Shown piece after piece: positions 11,061 through 22,708 of a DNA stretch of 64,000 nt. The notes under the pieces are model-generated. The model did no database searches, was not told the origin of the DNA, and was given only the letters and a program-made list of their open reading frames with translations. Position numbers and translations under genes: made by a program. Positions within the stretch are counted from its first letter, which is position 1. The number at the start of each line of letters is the position of its first letter. The stretch comes from Nilaparvata lugens (lineage: Eukaryota; Arthropoda; Insecta; Hemiptera; Delphacidae): assembly GCF_014356525.2 (NCBI RefSeq), contig NC_052518.1, positions 98,343,932-98,407,931 on the forward strand, written 5' to 3'.

Positions 11061-12340
11061 ACTAATGAGGGAAATTGCTTTTAGAGCTAGTTTTGTCGAC
11101 GCTCGGTTATCTTTGTACAAAATCTCGTTGTCTAACGAGCGGCTTGGGCACTGTGCTACTGCTCAGCTACGCCGAGCACCCTTGTCTTATCTCACTCGGC
11201 TGCCAAGGGAGGCTCGCCGAGCAGAAGAGAGAGCCAGTTTGTCAGTGGGTCTAGAGCTGTTGAATGGAGCAGAACACGGCCAGAGTGAGTGCAACTAGTG
11301 ACATGGACACCCTCCGTACCTCTTCAACAACCTCGAACTGCTCCTTCCCTAAACTGGAGTTAAAGGAGGACACGTGAGGCATTGAGATACGGCACTGGCG
11401 AGAAGGCGAGTCCCGTACGACGACTTTCGCGATTCGTGGCAGCCATACAACCTGTTTCGAACTGTGACAAGTTAATTTTGGACCAAGATCCAAGAGGACT
11501 CAGGAATATTACGAAGAGAGTCGGAATCACAAGAGGACCTTAAATAAGGATTGGGAACACCTTTCCCATCCCGGAGATCTCGATCCTGACTGCTGGAAAC
11601 AGCCGGTGACCGAGGTATTGGACTCGGTGACTGCCAGCGACGCCCGGTCCCAGGGCCCTTCTATCTTGCTGATTCCAAGTGGAACAGCAAGAGTCCCTCA
11701 AGTAAGGATTGGGAACACCATTGCCGTCCCGGAGATCTCGATCCTAACTGCTGGAAACAGCCGGTGACCGAGGTATTGGACTCTGTGACTGCCAGCGACG
11801 CCCGGTCCCAGGGCCCTTCTATCTTGCTGTTCCACTTGGAATCCTCCTTGTTCCTTGAGGACCTCAAGTAAGGATTGGGAACACCTTTCCCATCCCGGAG
11901 ATCTCGATCCTGACTGCTGGAAACAGCCGGTGACCGAGGTATTGGACTCTGTGACTGCCAGCGACGCCCGGTCCCAGGGCCCTTCTATCTTGCTGATTCA
12001 AAGTGGAACAGCAAGAGGACCTCAAGTAAGGATTGGGAACACCTTTCCCGTCCCGGAGATCGTATTCTCAGAGAATATCAGACTGTTCCTACTCCCGTCT
12101 CTCCATGCCCAACCCGGTTAGACAGTGCGAAAGCACGGCCCCTCTTTCCTCGAGGAAATCATCTCAACAAGGCCCTGTTTCAACCCCCGACACGAACCAG
12201 GGTGGTTGACGGACGCCACACAAAGCGTCCCGTCCCCTATTGTGGCCCACCCCAGACGCCGACTGAGTCTAGCCGGCCCAGAGCGACACTGGGAATTCTG
12301 ATAGAAGACGGTGTGGGCAAAAATCTACTCAGAAATGAAA
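11061..12340. repeat. GC-rich island with ~160-bp tandem array
   Basis: This block is clearly richer in G+C than its surroundings. From about 11540 to 12060 it contains about 3.3 tandem units. The landmark AAGGATTGGGAACACC occurs at 11546, 11704, 11870 and 12028, a period of 158-166 bp. Units share CCGGAGATCTCGATCCT and GCCAGCGACGCCCGGTCCC. Frames up to 88 codons cross it but show no conserved domain, and the repeats make them unconvincing as genes. Nature unknown: it could be a satellite, or a long terminal or untranslated region of a retroelement. Confidence 0.7.
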
Positions 12341-13059
12341 AAACGCAACTCTTAAACCACCCACATCCCTTAAGCACAAGGGGCAGGGATGAGGACTTTT
12401 GATATGTTTACCTTCTAACTAGTCCTAACAAAGCTGCGAAGTAGAATATTGTGTTCCAAACGTTCCCTCCAAATTTCCCTGTCAATTGATCCATTGTTGT
12501 TGAACTGAAGATTTTACACTCAACACTATAATGGCTGCAACAATCGTAGGGAGATGCCTAAAATGATGAAATAATACATAAAATTGAAGAGAATATGATA
12601 CTCTATGAGCTCATGATTAGCACGGAATTTTTCAATCAATCGTTGAAAAGTTATAAGGCCAAAAAATGGAAAAATCGGAGCCGGGTGGGTTACTCTTCAA
12701 ACTGTGACACCTTCAAGAGCTCATATCTAGAAAACTATGAGAGGTATGAAAAATGTTACAGATTAAACATAGGCTAATTTGTAAGCTTTAATTTTGTATT
12801 CGACAAAAATTTCCGAAAGACGATTATCATTCGAGATATATGCAAAAAAAAACAAAATATGGTACTTTCAAACTACCCCAACCCGCTTAGCACAGGGGTA
12901 GGAGTGAGGACTTTTGATATGTTAACCCCCTTACTATCCTTAAAAGAGCAGCGGGGTCAAAAATTGTGTTACAAACTTTTCCCTCTAAAATCTTTCATTG
13001 ACTAGACTACTAGCTCTGTTGCAAATTTAAACATTTTCTGTTGATTAGTTATTGAGTAA
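12341..13059. repeat. Dispersed repeat H, second and third copies
   Basis: Two further copies of the unit seen at about 10.2 kb start near 12357 and 12871, about 514 bp apart, suggesting a tandem arrangement with a period near 0.5 kb. Shared landmarks are GAGGACTTTTGATATGTT and AATTGTGTT. Non-coding. Confidence 0.55.
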
Positions 13060-13590
13060 GCCTAGAAAACGTTCAGACACCGCTGATTTTGGGCGGATCC
13101 CCAGAGTTATTTAAAAAGTCATGTAATACAACATTTTTAAACCTCAGCTGAGCCTGTCCACCAAATATAAACATTTTTCAAATCAAATCAAATTGAATTC
13201 ATTTATTGCCAAAAAGAAAACAAGCAATAATTTACTCATACACATACATAATACACGAGCAAAAATAAAAATAAAATGTTGATAATACAATTTTACACAT
13301 ATATGCATGTACATGAGAGCAGAAAAAACCAATTATAAAATTTCTAGGCATCACCAGCAAAAAGAAAAATCTTTGCCCGCTAGTGAGAGTTGCTTAAAAA
13401 AATGTATTCAAGATTAGTTCTTGAAAGAGCTGAGGAAACGCGGAAAAACGCTGGAAAACGCAGATTTTACCTGTTTAACTTCTTAGTTGCGCCTCTAGAA
13501 GGCCAACATGCCATATTTGAACGTATTTGGTTCAGTAGATTTTTAAAACTGTTGATTGTGAATGAGTGAATGAATCAGTGAATATCAACA
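13060..13590 (-). mobile_element. Helitron-like family A, degraded inverted copy
   Basis: The minus strand matches family A in order: near 13083 the rc of CGCCCAAAATCAGCG, near 13440-13475 the AACGCTGGAAAACGC region, and near 13485-13510 the GCGCCTCTAGAAGGCC region. Termini are eroded. A 0.2-kb LINE 3' end (13181-13395) splits it. Confidence 0.6.
13181..13395 (-). repeat. LINE 3' end, tail family J copy 1
   Basis: On the minus strand it runs from GGGCAAAGATTTTTCTTTTT through GGTGATGCCTAGAAATTTTA to CAATAAATGAATTCAATTTG followed by a TTTGA-repeat tail. A second copy lies on the + strand at 16925-17025. The AATAAA-type end with a pentamer tail marks it as the 3' untranslated end of a LINE or LINE-mobilised SINE. 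Confidence 0.6.
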
Positions 13591-13879
13591 ATATTTGTTA
13601 AATATTACATATTTGATAAATTCATTATGCAGGGGGGTCAAAAAGAGATCGGAGGTGTTTTATATGATAATTTTGATGGCCTTAATTTAATTGCAGAGAT
13701 GACTAGAATATTATGGTAGATGATTGGCAAATTAAGGTTGGATTAAGGCTATACTCAACCGCACAAAAATAGTCCGATGGAAATCGGAGCAGATGAGTGC
13801 AACGTTGTCAATTAAGGGTTGAATAGTATAAAATAGAAAGACACTTTATTACAGCTATATCTAAGGTCTTCAGATACAA

Positions 13880-14325
13880 ATATCGGTGCATCGAGCTTCG
13901 CTCGTTATTTGTATTCATTGATAAACAGAACACAATTCTCTAAAATGATTGTGTTTATATTTCACAGCTTTATTAATAGCAGAAAACGATTCTCTAAAAT
14001 GATCGTGTTTATATTTCACAGCTGGCTATATGTCATCTTATGAATTTCGGGGATGCGATATTTTGATTTTTCACATACTCACTCGCTCACTCACTTTTTT
14101 ACTATCCACAGCTGTTTCAGCAAAGGATGAATTATCCTTTTGATGTCGTTCAGCGAGTTTTCCCAAGAATGAGACCTAGTGGAATCGAATTTTTATATCA
14201 TAAACCTACTATGTTCCAAATTTCGTGAAAATCGTTAGAGTCGTTTTCGAGATCCGTTGAGCATAAATAACCAGATATAAATATATAAAAATACAGAAAT
14301 TGCTCGCTTAATATAATAGGATACA
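13880..14325 (-). mobile_element. TCCTATTATA-ended repeat, family C copy 1
   Basis: On the minus strand it starts TCCTATTATATTAAGCGAGC and ends in a CGAGCGAAGCTCG hairpin followed by ATGCACCGATATTTG. Two other copies lie at 22709-23127 and 23305-23945. Internal landmarks are CTCGAAAACGACTCTAACGA and TCACGAAATTTGGAACATAG. The 5' TC and preceding A are Helitron-like, but no CTAG end is seen. Non-coding. Confidence 0.65.
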
Positions 14326-14833
14326 AGGGTCAAATATATACAACATAATACATTATACAAAATACAAATATATTACATTAGTAAGTTACACTATCAGTAC
14401 CCTATGATAATATGTCACCTGATTTCAACTTATAAGCCTAGCTAATATATAAAAATCTTCAATCTTTTTTAAAGGGTTAGCTGCTAAGAAACATTTGATA
14501 TGACTTTTAAAATTTCCATTCTCTATATTTCTTAAATTTTCAGGAAGTGGATTAAACAATTTTATGGAAAAATATAAATTTTCTTGTGTAGTAGAATAGG
14601 TATACCGACAAGTAGTCAAATTATCCCAATCTCTAGTGTAATGGCTATGAGCTATCCCCTGTTCCACAAACTTCTCCAAATTCTCCTTAAGATAATTAGG
14701 CTCTGTTGAACAAATATTGAAGGAAGAGTCAATATTCCGAGAAATTCAAAATGCTCTTCACATTGTGCTCGCTTAGAAAGCCCACAAATCAGTCGATAGC
14801 CTTTCTCAACATTGATCATCGTTGCCCACAGCT
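14326..14833 (-). pseudogene. LINE ORF2 C-terminal remnant
   Basis: Minus-strand frames contain RLICGLSKRAQCEEHF and LGILTLPSIFVQQSL (about 14700-14830). They continue after a shift into an 84-codon frame (14425-14679) with KLFNPLPENLRNIENGNFKS and FLAANPLKKIEDF. This is the characteristic ending of CR1/Jockey-type LINE ORF2 proteins. RT catalytic motifs are absent, so it is a 5'-truncated, frameshifted copy. Confidence 0.7.
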
Positions 14834-16223
14834 GATTATAAATAAGATGTAATTAATATTTTTATTATACACCTGACTAATTGGCAACGTCTATGGTTGC
14901 GGGGGGAGTAGCCTTGTCAGTGGCGTACGCGCTACCACAGAATACAGAATCACAGTATACATACAGTATGGAAACTTGGCTAGTACCATGTCGCAAAAAT
15001 CCGCCATCTTGTTAGGAAGCGCCGCATTGATTGTGTTCATGGGAGGCTGCGGTGCATGTACGGCTTCGGTTAAGTGAGCAGTAACCAGAAACCACGTGAC
15101 TGGTGCACCACTACTTGCTCCCACCGAACGAAAATCGAATTCTGGTTCACCGTTTTTAGGGCGTACTTTTGAAATTAATCGTTTACAGATCGGTGTTGAC
15201 AAAATAATAAAGGTGTTATCAATATGAACATATCAGCTATTATTTTTTATCATTGATCCAATAATAATAATAATCTATAATTTGAAAAAAATATATATTG
15301 TAATCATGTTCTTCCTTATAATTTTTTTTTTAATAATTAATGATGGTTTGTGCTGTCATCAATGAAAATTTGACTACTTTTTCTATGCAATTAGTGTTAA
15401 TGAATAAAACGTTTTATGGATTATTAGCAAAATGATAATAATTGAAGTTTTTTGATTTATGTATAGTAGACATTTATCTGGATAGATCCTGGCCTAGGAA
15501 TGAATCAATAAAATATAGTAATCCGACTAATAGATAACATAAACACATCTTAGTTTAGTAGAATAGTCAATAAAGCTGAAAAATAATAAACTTTCCAGCC
15601 AATAATGAATGAATTTCTTGCTTTTCGACTATTCTGTAATTAAGTCCATCAATGGAATAAAATACTTTGTACGCCTCATCCTTTTTTAGTATATAGACTC
15701 TGAATGTGAAGACACAACCTAACAAAACAGCAGACAAACAACGCTTTAACTCTCGACCAATAAGAAGCGTTGATCCCGGTACCGGTTTTGTGGAACATAC
15801 AAAAAATTTTTTTGTAATTTTCGAGTGGTGCAAGTTAGCATGTACGCGGTGCAAGTGAGCATGCACCACTCCACTCTGTTCCAAGATGGCGACCGGTACC
15901 TGAACTGTCAAAAGCTCCCACCGAACGCATTTTCGTGTCCTTGCTCGAAATCGTACATGTACCGCAACCTCCCATGAACACAATCATTGGTTAGATAGGC
16001 GTTTTATTGACAGTTTCCATTCTGTACCAGTATTTTTCTCTGGGGCAACACTGGTGGCTACGTCATTATATCAATTGTGGAGGGGAGTGATCACAGCGCT
16101 CTCATTGGATTATTGGATCATTTGCTCATTGAGCTTTGAATCGGCAACCTGTGAAGACGTGCGTCTGATTCTCTCGATATTCAATCGTTTTAGCATAGTC
16201 TGTGTGGTTCTAGGTTACGCAAT
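14834..16223. other. Non-coding; inverted pair flanking possible promoter region
   Basis: A 35-bp segment at 15026-15061 is repeated in inverse at 15953-15987 (landmark GTGTTCATGGGAGG). The phrase GCTCCCACCGAACG also occurs twice in direct orientation (about 15116 and 15914). Long AT-rich spacer between. If the exons at 16.2 kb are real, 15.9-16.2 kb would hold the promoter and 5' UTR; no TATA box stands out. Confidence 0.4.
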
Positions 16224-16575
16224 ATGCTTCCCTCTTTCGATCACCTATCTCTATCTGCAGACGAACAAAGGCTAATCAATATTATACTCCAAAGAATCGA
16301 AGAGCTAGAAGATATGACGGAAGACGAAGATAATCTTGATCCCGCCGTGATGCATGACCTCCAACGTCTCATCATTGGGGAGCCCCGCGAACCAATACAA
16401 GTTCATGGAGATGGTCCTCTCGAGGGAGAGATTACATTCAACCTAGTGTATGAATTATTAGTTTTTTATCTGCTCTGCATCTTCGTTGCCTGCATGATGT
16501 TAGTCATTTTCCAGTGCAAAGTACACTAGAGGCTCCTAAACTCCTAGATCACCAGAGATTGTCAACTCAGCTATG
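16224..16575 (+). CDS. Candidate first two coding exons of an unidentified host gene
   Basis: An ATG at 16224 opens an acidic, helix-rich sequence (SADEQRLINIILQRIEELED, then TEDEDNLDPAVMHDLQRLI) in mixed-composition DNA unlike the repeats around it. After EITFNL the frame turns hydrophobic and T-rich, as introns do. A donor GTATGA at 16448 and an acceptor AG at 16520-16521 would remove a 74-nt intron and restore an open frame reading TLEAPKLLDHQRLSTQL. That second exon ends in a strong donor, ATG|GTGAGT, at 16575/16576. A nearer acceptor (CCAG, 16511-16514) gives a stop in the phase tested. The N-terminal helix faintly resembles Rab-binding helices of RIM/rabphilin-type proteins, but that is weak. 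No further exon was found downstream, so the next intron would be very long. Confidence 0.45.
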
Positions 16576-18247
16576 GTGAGTCAAAAATTATTGTTTATTC
16601 ATATTTCTTAAAATCACTTCACTTACTTGGGCTACTTTATTCAAATTAATAAAAACTATATAAAACTTCTAGTACCCTTTTTATTTAAAACTTGAAAATG
16701 GCCATAGTAAGTCGAAATCTTATCTTAGTTGTTGAATTTATTGTTTTATAGTTTTAAAATATAGCAATTTAATTTTAATTTTATAGTCTTTTCTCTGCAC
16801 AATATCTGTTGATTTTATATGATCCTGCTGTTCTAAAGTTTCTATCGTAATTATTGATTAAATTTAACCTAAATTTTCTGCATTATTTCGAAATATTATG
16901 TTTTTCTTTTACTGTTTTGCAACTCTCAACAGCGGGCAAAGATTTTATTTTTGCTGGTGATGCCTAGATTTTATATTTTATTCAAGTATATGTATGAGTA
17001 ATTATGTTTATTCAATCAAATTTTTAATGATGTCATATTATGAAGATTTTGTAATAGGCCTATGTCTTGAATATTCTAATTGACAAAAATGAAATTGAAA
17101 ATGTTTTAAATAGAACGGGTACTACAAGTTCTATACCGGTATTGTTTTCATTGATTTATAATCAGTTTTTTCTGTAGATACTTGGGTTTAGTGTCTCTTT
17201 TATATTGCTTTGAAAGACTTGTCTTGTTGGATGCACTATGCCTTTCGACTCCATGTACTGCTCATATGCTTTTAATGCGCTTGGCTTATGAATAGTTGAA
17301 GAATATAAAACATTATTCAACTATACCGTACGTATCGTACGAAAAATGACAAGAAAAGAAATTAGCTTAACACATTATGTGATGTTGCATAATGGGATAT
17401 TATAAAATAATGATAACTGTGAATGATAGTATGTAGAATAACTGTGATAATGAAAAATGATTATAAGATTAGACAGATTTAGTCATGTAGATTACAAAGC
17501 TTTTCTACTTTCTCAGTGTAGATAATAGACAAATATAATGATATCATATTTTTTTAATTTTCCATACAAGCCCAGTTGCATGCACATTAATTTAACCTGT
17601 GATACAGATCAACCACTGATTAATGACAACTTAATAGAGATAATAATTAGAGATACTGTACTCGATGATAATTCGAGTTATTACTTTTAACGATGAGAAG
17701 GAATAAAATTGTATGAACTTGATAGTGTTACTGTGATGTATGATAATGATAACAGATTATTGGACCGACAGTTCCAGGTGAATCCAGTTTTCGATTTATT
17801 TATTCTATTTGTTAAACTGTGGTTTAATGCTAAATGCCCCTATTATATTAAGGCTCAATAGCAGTTTGGATCAAGTTCAACACCAAGATTAAATTAAGCT
17901 ATAGCTGCATTTATTTTGATGTGTTATATTCCGAATTTAAACCGATAAATGATCCAATTCAGTTTTCAATCAGGATACGGAGTACTATCCAATGCCTGAC
18001 ATTTCCAACTAGTTAAACATCCCTATATGATTATAACTGTCTTGCAAGTGGGAAATCGAAAATTGAATTTTCTTCCTTTTTCACTGAACAAAGGTTCCTA
18101 AAATTAGTTTGATCCTTGTGCATATCATACATATAGTGACTTGAATGTTATTGCATGATTTACATCAAAATCTGACTCAATTTTCATAACGGAATCACTC
18201 ATTTTCCAACTCAAAATTACTTTTGTACGGTACATAAAAAAATGTAA
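16576..18247. other. AT-rich non-coding DNA, possible intron
   Basis: It follows the GTGAGT donor. It contains a family J LINE 3' end at about 16925-17025 (+ strand; CAGCGGGCAAAG ... GGTGATGCCTAG) and otherwise nothing recognised. Confidence 0.4.
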
Positions 18248-18599
18248 TCTATACTATAATAAAATAAAGAACTGGCTCATACACGTACGGTTTAGGAAAA
18301 TTATGTTTGACGTCTGAACTGATTAACTGGCTGTTCAAAGGCTAAAAATAAACTTTCTATTCGTGATATTTTTCAAAGTTTTTCGATTTGTATATCATCA
18401 AGCTATCAAAATGAAAAAGTTTTCTCAAGAAAACATTTTTTTTTCTATCATTACTTTTTGAGATATATGAGTGCCTGAAGTTTGAATATTTGGGACAGAA
18501 CATTTCAAATTCGGTAAGATATAAATCCATGAGATTGAGAGGATAGATTCTTCATGGTATTATTGATCTAGTGAAGCAAAAATTTTCTGAAAATATCAA

Positions 18600-20664
18600 T
18601 ATTTGAAAAAGTTATTCAATTCACAAAAAATAACTTAACTAAAAGTTATTTTTGGTTATTTTTAGTAAATTCAATTTTTCAATTTCAATTTATTAAAAAC
18701 ACACAAAACAAGACAAAACAAAATTATAAAGAATTACGAAACAAATAAAACACAATAAAATGTTACAAATATAAAAACCATTGGCTTTGTGGTTGGGTGT
18801 GTTGGAGAAGAGAAAAAAAAGAGAGGAAGATACTTAGCCAACTATGGTTTCCCATGTAATAGGCAGGCAAAGAAGAGAAGAGAAGTAATGAGGAAAAAAG
18901 GAAGGGTGAAATGGGGGGAAGGAAGAAAACAGAGGAATAGGTACTCAAAATAAAGGTAAGCGAGTCCACTGAAAAATGAAAAAAACAATGCTAGAGCAGA
19001 AATCTCGAGTCATATATCTAAATGGAAGAAGAAATTACTGTATATCCAGTTTAATTTTTCCACTGATCTTATTGTCCATGAGAAAGTGATTTGGAATGAG
19101 GTTTATTATTTTAGTACCTATGTAAATTAACTGCCTCCTTATACATTCAATATTAGTGTTATAGGTTACATATTTGTTAGCAGTGGCCCTTAGATTATAA
19201 TAATTAAGTGTAGAGTTTATTGTGAGAGGAAAATCGGATCTATATTTTATTAAGTACTCAATTACGGTTTTTATGTATAATTGACGTATAGTCATAACCT
19301 CAAAATCACTAAAAACCATATCCGTTGGATAGAGCCTGGGTTTGCTTAATATAGTTTTAATTATCAGTTTTTGTGCTACAAATAATTCAGCAATATGACA
19401 GTTGAAACAGCCTCCCCAAACAACTATGCCATACTGCAGAATTGACTTGACTAGAGCATGATACATCATTTTCAGGTGGTTCTTATTAAGAATTCTGTTA
19501 ACTTGGTAAAATTTAAAAGATTAATATCTAATTTTTCTACATATGTATTTAATATGATCATCCCATTCAAGGTTTTCATCAATTATGATTCCCAAGTACT
19601 TAGTATTAGTGACTTTTTTAATGGAGGAAACAATCACATTTACCCAAGTTTAAATTGCACTGAGAATGGAGTCTCAAATCTTTATTCTCGTTAGGCTGCC
19701 CTACTCTATTTGCAGAGAAAGTTATGTAATTAGTTTTTTCAATATTTAAACTTAAGGTATTCTTATCTAACCACTTAATTAAAAGCATATTATTTTCAGC
19801 TATGGTATGAACTTCATTCCATGAATTACCGTGAAAAATAGCTGCAGTATCATCTGCAAAGGATATCACAGTTGAGTTTAGAAGTCTTAAATTTGAAAAG
19901 TCATTTACATAGAGTATGAAAAGGATGGGAGAAAGTACAGTACCTTGAGGAAGACCATAAGAATTTAAGTTAGTTACACTAGATTGATCATTTATGGAAG
20001 ATAAATGTACCTTCTAATTGTGAAGTACCTTGAGGAAGACCATAAGAATTTAAGTTAGTTACATTAGATTGATCATTTATGGTTTTGATAGTTTGAGCTT
20101 GTAATTTACCCACATTTGTGAAATAATTGTTGAGGGAGTGAGCATCAAGTTCAGTACTCTTGTCCTTGATACTGTCCTCACCTATAACTACGTTTATTAC
20201 TACGTTCATTACTACGTTTATGCACTTCCACAACTTCATGCTGTTGTTATTACAATTTTCAATTTTCCCTTTATAGTAGACTTCCTTTGCATGATTTATC
20301 ATCTTATTCAAACCATCACGATAAGCCTTATATTCATTCTTTAAGATATTGTTATTAGGATTTCTTCTGAGTCTAGAATGCATTTTGTCCCGCGTGATTA
20401 TTGATCTTATGATGCCTTCAGATATCCAGGGCTTCAGGGGACGAAGTCTGTTAGGTATCTCTTTTACCTTCTAGCGTTGATTGATGAGACTGGTCAAACG
20501 ATCGACAAATTTATCCATAATAGTGTCAATGCTTTCATTCACGGTATAGATTTCTTCCCAATCTTCATTCCTTATGCGATCCAAAAGTGCATGATAGTTG
20601 GTTCTAGTTAATGTGTTTATCAATACGTTTCGATTATCCTTATTGATAGGAACCTTCACCAAGT
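18600..20664 (-). mobile_element. 5'-truncated LINE inserted in Helitron-like element
   Basis: The coding remnant is at 19035-20662. A long 3' UTR (18690-19034, purine-rich on +) leads to a minus-strand end with AATAAATTGAAATTGAAAAA at about 18665-18690. The 5' end stops at the Helitron-like right arm near 20664. Confidence 0.6.
19035..20662 (-). pseudogene. LINE ORF2 remnant with deletion and duplicated motif B
   Basis: Reading from 20662 downward: a linker part (TRTNYHALLDRIRNEDWEEI), then at 20383-19988 a basic segment (NEYKAYRDGLNKMINHAKEV) that runs straight into NLNSYGLPQGTS, and after about 29 bp a second SYGLPQGT at about 19960. Next come ISFADDTAAIF (catalytic motif C, about 19830-19866) and the C-terminal region with LQYGIVVWGGCFNCH (about 19400-19440). 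RT fingers and motif A are absent. A segment of about 57 bp is directly duplicated (19941-19998 and 20027-20083) at the junction. Several frameshifts exist. Family: CR1/Jockey-like. Confidence 0.8.
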
Positions 20665-21033
20665 ATCAGAAAATTTTTGTTTTACTAGATCAACAATACT
20701 ATGAAGAATATATCCTCTCAATCTCATGGATTTATCTCTTACCGAATTTGAAATGTTTTGCCCAAAATTTAAACTTTAGGCGCTCATATCTCAAAAAGTA
20801 ATTAATGATCAGTAGAAAAATATTTTCCTGAGGAAACTTTTTCATTTTGATAGCTGGATGAATACAAATCGAAAAATGTCACGAGTAAAAAGTCTATTTT
20901 TAGCCTTTGCACAGCCTTAATCAACTGAGGATGTTTATAGGCCTATCTTTAATTCTTCAAGATCTCATTACGTATAGTTTTCAGTTTGTCAAGTTTTAAA
21001 ATGCATCCTTGTGGAGGACGGGTTACCTGCTAG

Positions 21034-21616
21034 TTGAAAATGGAAACAAAGTTGAATATTTTTGCATTTCAAAGACTTTTTACTCCGGTATGTTATGAAC
21101 AAAATTACTGAAGATTGGTGACAATAGTCCATTCTTCCACAGGAAGACCTCAGCAACCGAAATCCATCCTCTATATATTGAGAGCAAGCAGTTTTCTTCA
21201 AACGTTAGCAGAGTTTTCAAATCATAATTATTTTCCATAAGAATTATTCTATTCCGTTTTATTATTGGGCTATTATATTTTATGATTGATAAGAGACTAA
21301 TTTAATTAATAAGTAATACCACAAATTAATTATTTTGTTTATTCAGTCTATAGTACTATAATATTATTTTGAACATACTAAAGGTAAACATACCTTTTCC
21401 TCAAACGTTATCCCTATTGTCAAATTTTCTTTTTAATTGTAAGAAATAAGGTATTCGGAAATAAGGGGGTAATTATGAATTATGATTGAGGGGTTTCAAG
21501 TCACAGAATGTATTACACACTACACAGAAATGTATTTATTTATTTATAATGTACTCTGGAAATAAAGTATCAAAAATCAGGAGTCTGGTCTCATAAGAAT
21601 ATCAAACTTTCATATG
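21034..21616. other. AT-rich non-coding DNA
   Basis: No gene or clear repeat recognised between the Helitron-like end and the hAT-like element. Confidence 0.4.
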
Positions 21617-22297
21617 ATAACTGGCAGGGGTGCCCACAAGGGGGGGGCATGGCGCAATTTGCGCCATCAACATTTTTGGGGGGGGGCATGATTTTTTGTA
21701 TATTTTATGTCAACATTTTGAATTATGATTAAAAAATCAAGGTATTAAATAGAGATATCCTAATGTAGTTAATTTTTCCCACCTTTACAATGTTATATTT
21801 TGCTAAGTGTAACTCAATATAAAGCATAAGCACAATTGATAATATTTTGTATGCAGGAATTTTAGTAATTTTAAGCCTATGAGTTTGAAGGTAAATCTTT
21901 GACAAAAATAAATTATAACTTCATCATCCACTATTATTCTGATTTCCTTTGCTTCATTTTAATTTTTAATGGTCCTGTGTTTGAGTTTCCTTGCTGTTGT
22001 AAGAAATATGCGATATTTTTCACAGTCTCGACAGCTTTTCGATATAAACAGTAATGCAATATCAATTTAGGGCAACTCAGCTTATAGAGCATGAGATTTT
22101 CTCTCTTTTAAGACCAATCGCAAGTTTCTATCATGCATTGTACTCATTTTAGAGACTCTTTAATAACAGTAAAATCGCAAGAAAAATGAGAAAATAAAGA
22201 TCATCATTCAATTGGCTGTAACTTTTGAACGGTATTGAAAACAGAAGTATATTTCATGGGAGTGAAAAGAGGAGAAAATTCATCACAACCTCGACCA

Positions 22298-22446
22298 CTT
22301 TTTGGATTTTGCATCTGAAGTGTTCCACAAGATACGCAACGTTGCATATGCCATACTGTGAGAATGGGGAAAATATCACAAATTTCTCGCACATTCAAAG
22401 TTGCGTATCTTGTGGAACACTTCATATATAAAATCCAAAAAGTAGT
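22298..22446. repeat. Hairpin repeat
   Basis: The 5' arm (CTTTTTGGATTTT ... GTGTTCCACAAGATACGCAAC) is matched in reverse by the 3' arm. The stem is about 45 bp with a roughly 60-nt loop. Non-coding. Confidence 0.65.
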
Positions 22447-22708
22447 CCTGCGCGACCACTCAATTCATTGGAAATTTATTATCTTTAATATTATGTAGAG
22501 AATGCTTTTTCTCGAAAAATTCAAGGTTCTCGAGATTAAATGGAAAACTTGAAAAAAATCCAAAATTTTGCGGTGAAGTCACCTTCTGGTGTGTCAGCAA
22601 ATTTCAGATTAGAATTCAGCGCCCCAAAATATATATAGAACCATCGAAAAAAATTATTTCGGGGCTGTTTCCTGAAAAACGACCATTTGACTGGACTATA
22701 AGTTGTTA

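Larger units (their letters stand above)
18248..21033 (+). mobile_element. Helitron-like element, family B copy 1, split by a LINE
   Basis: The start TCTATACTATAATAAAATAA is preceded by A, and the end GGTTACCTGCTAG is followed by T. The outer parts match the short copy at 47688-47890. Inside, 18330-18597 is repeated in inverse at 20665-20910 (landmarks GCTATCAAAATGAAAAAGTT and TTGATCTAGT), so the original element was a long hairpin of roughly 0.75 kb. A minus-strand LINE (about 18600-20664) sits in the loop. No Rep/helicase is present. Confidence 0.65.

Noticed and set aside
11065..12402. Several + and minus frames of 66-88 codons in the GC-rich island
   Set aside because: They follow the tandem repeat period, overlap on opposite strands and show no conserved motif; high G+C alone lengthens open frames.
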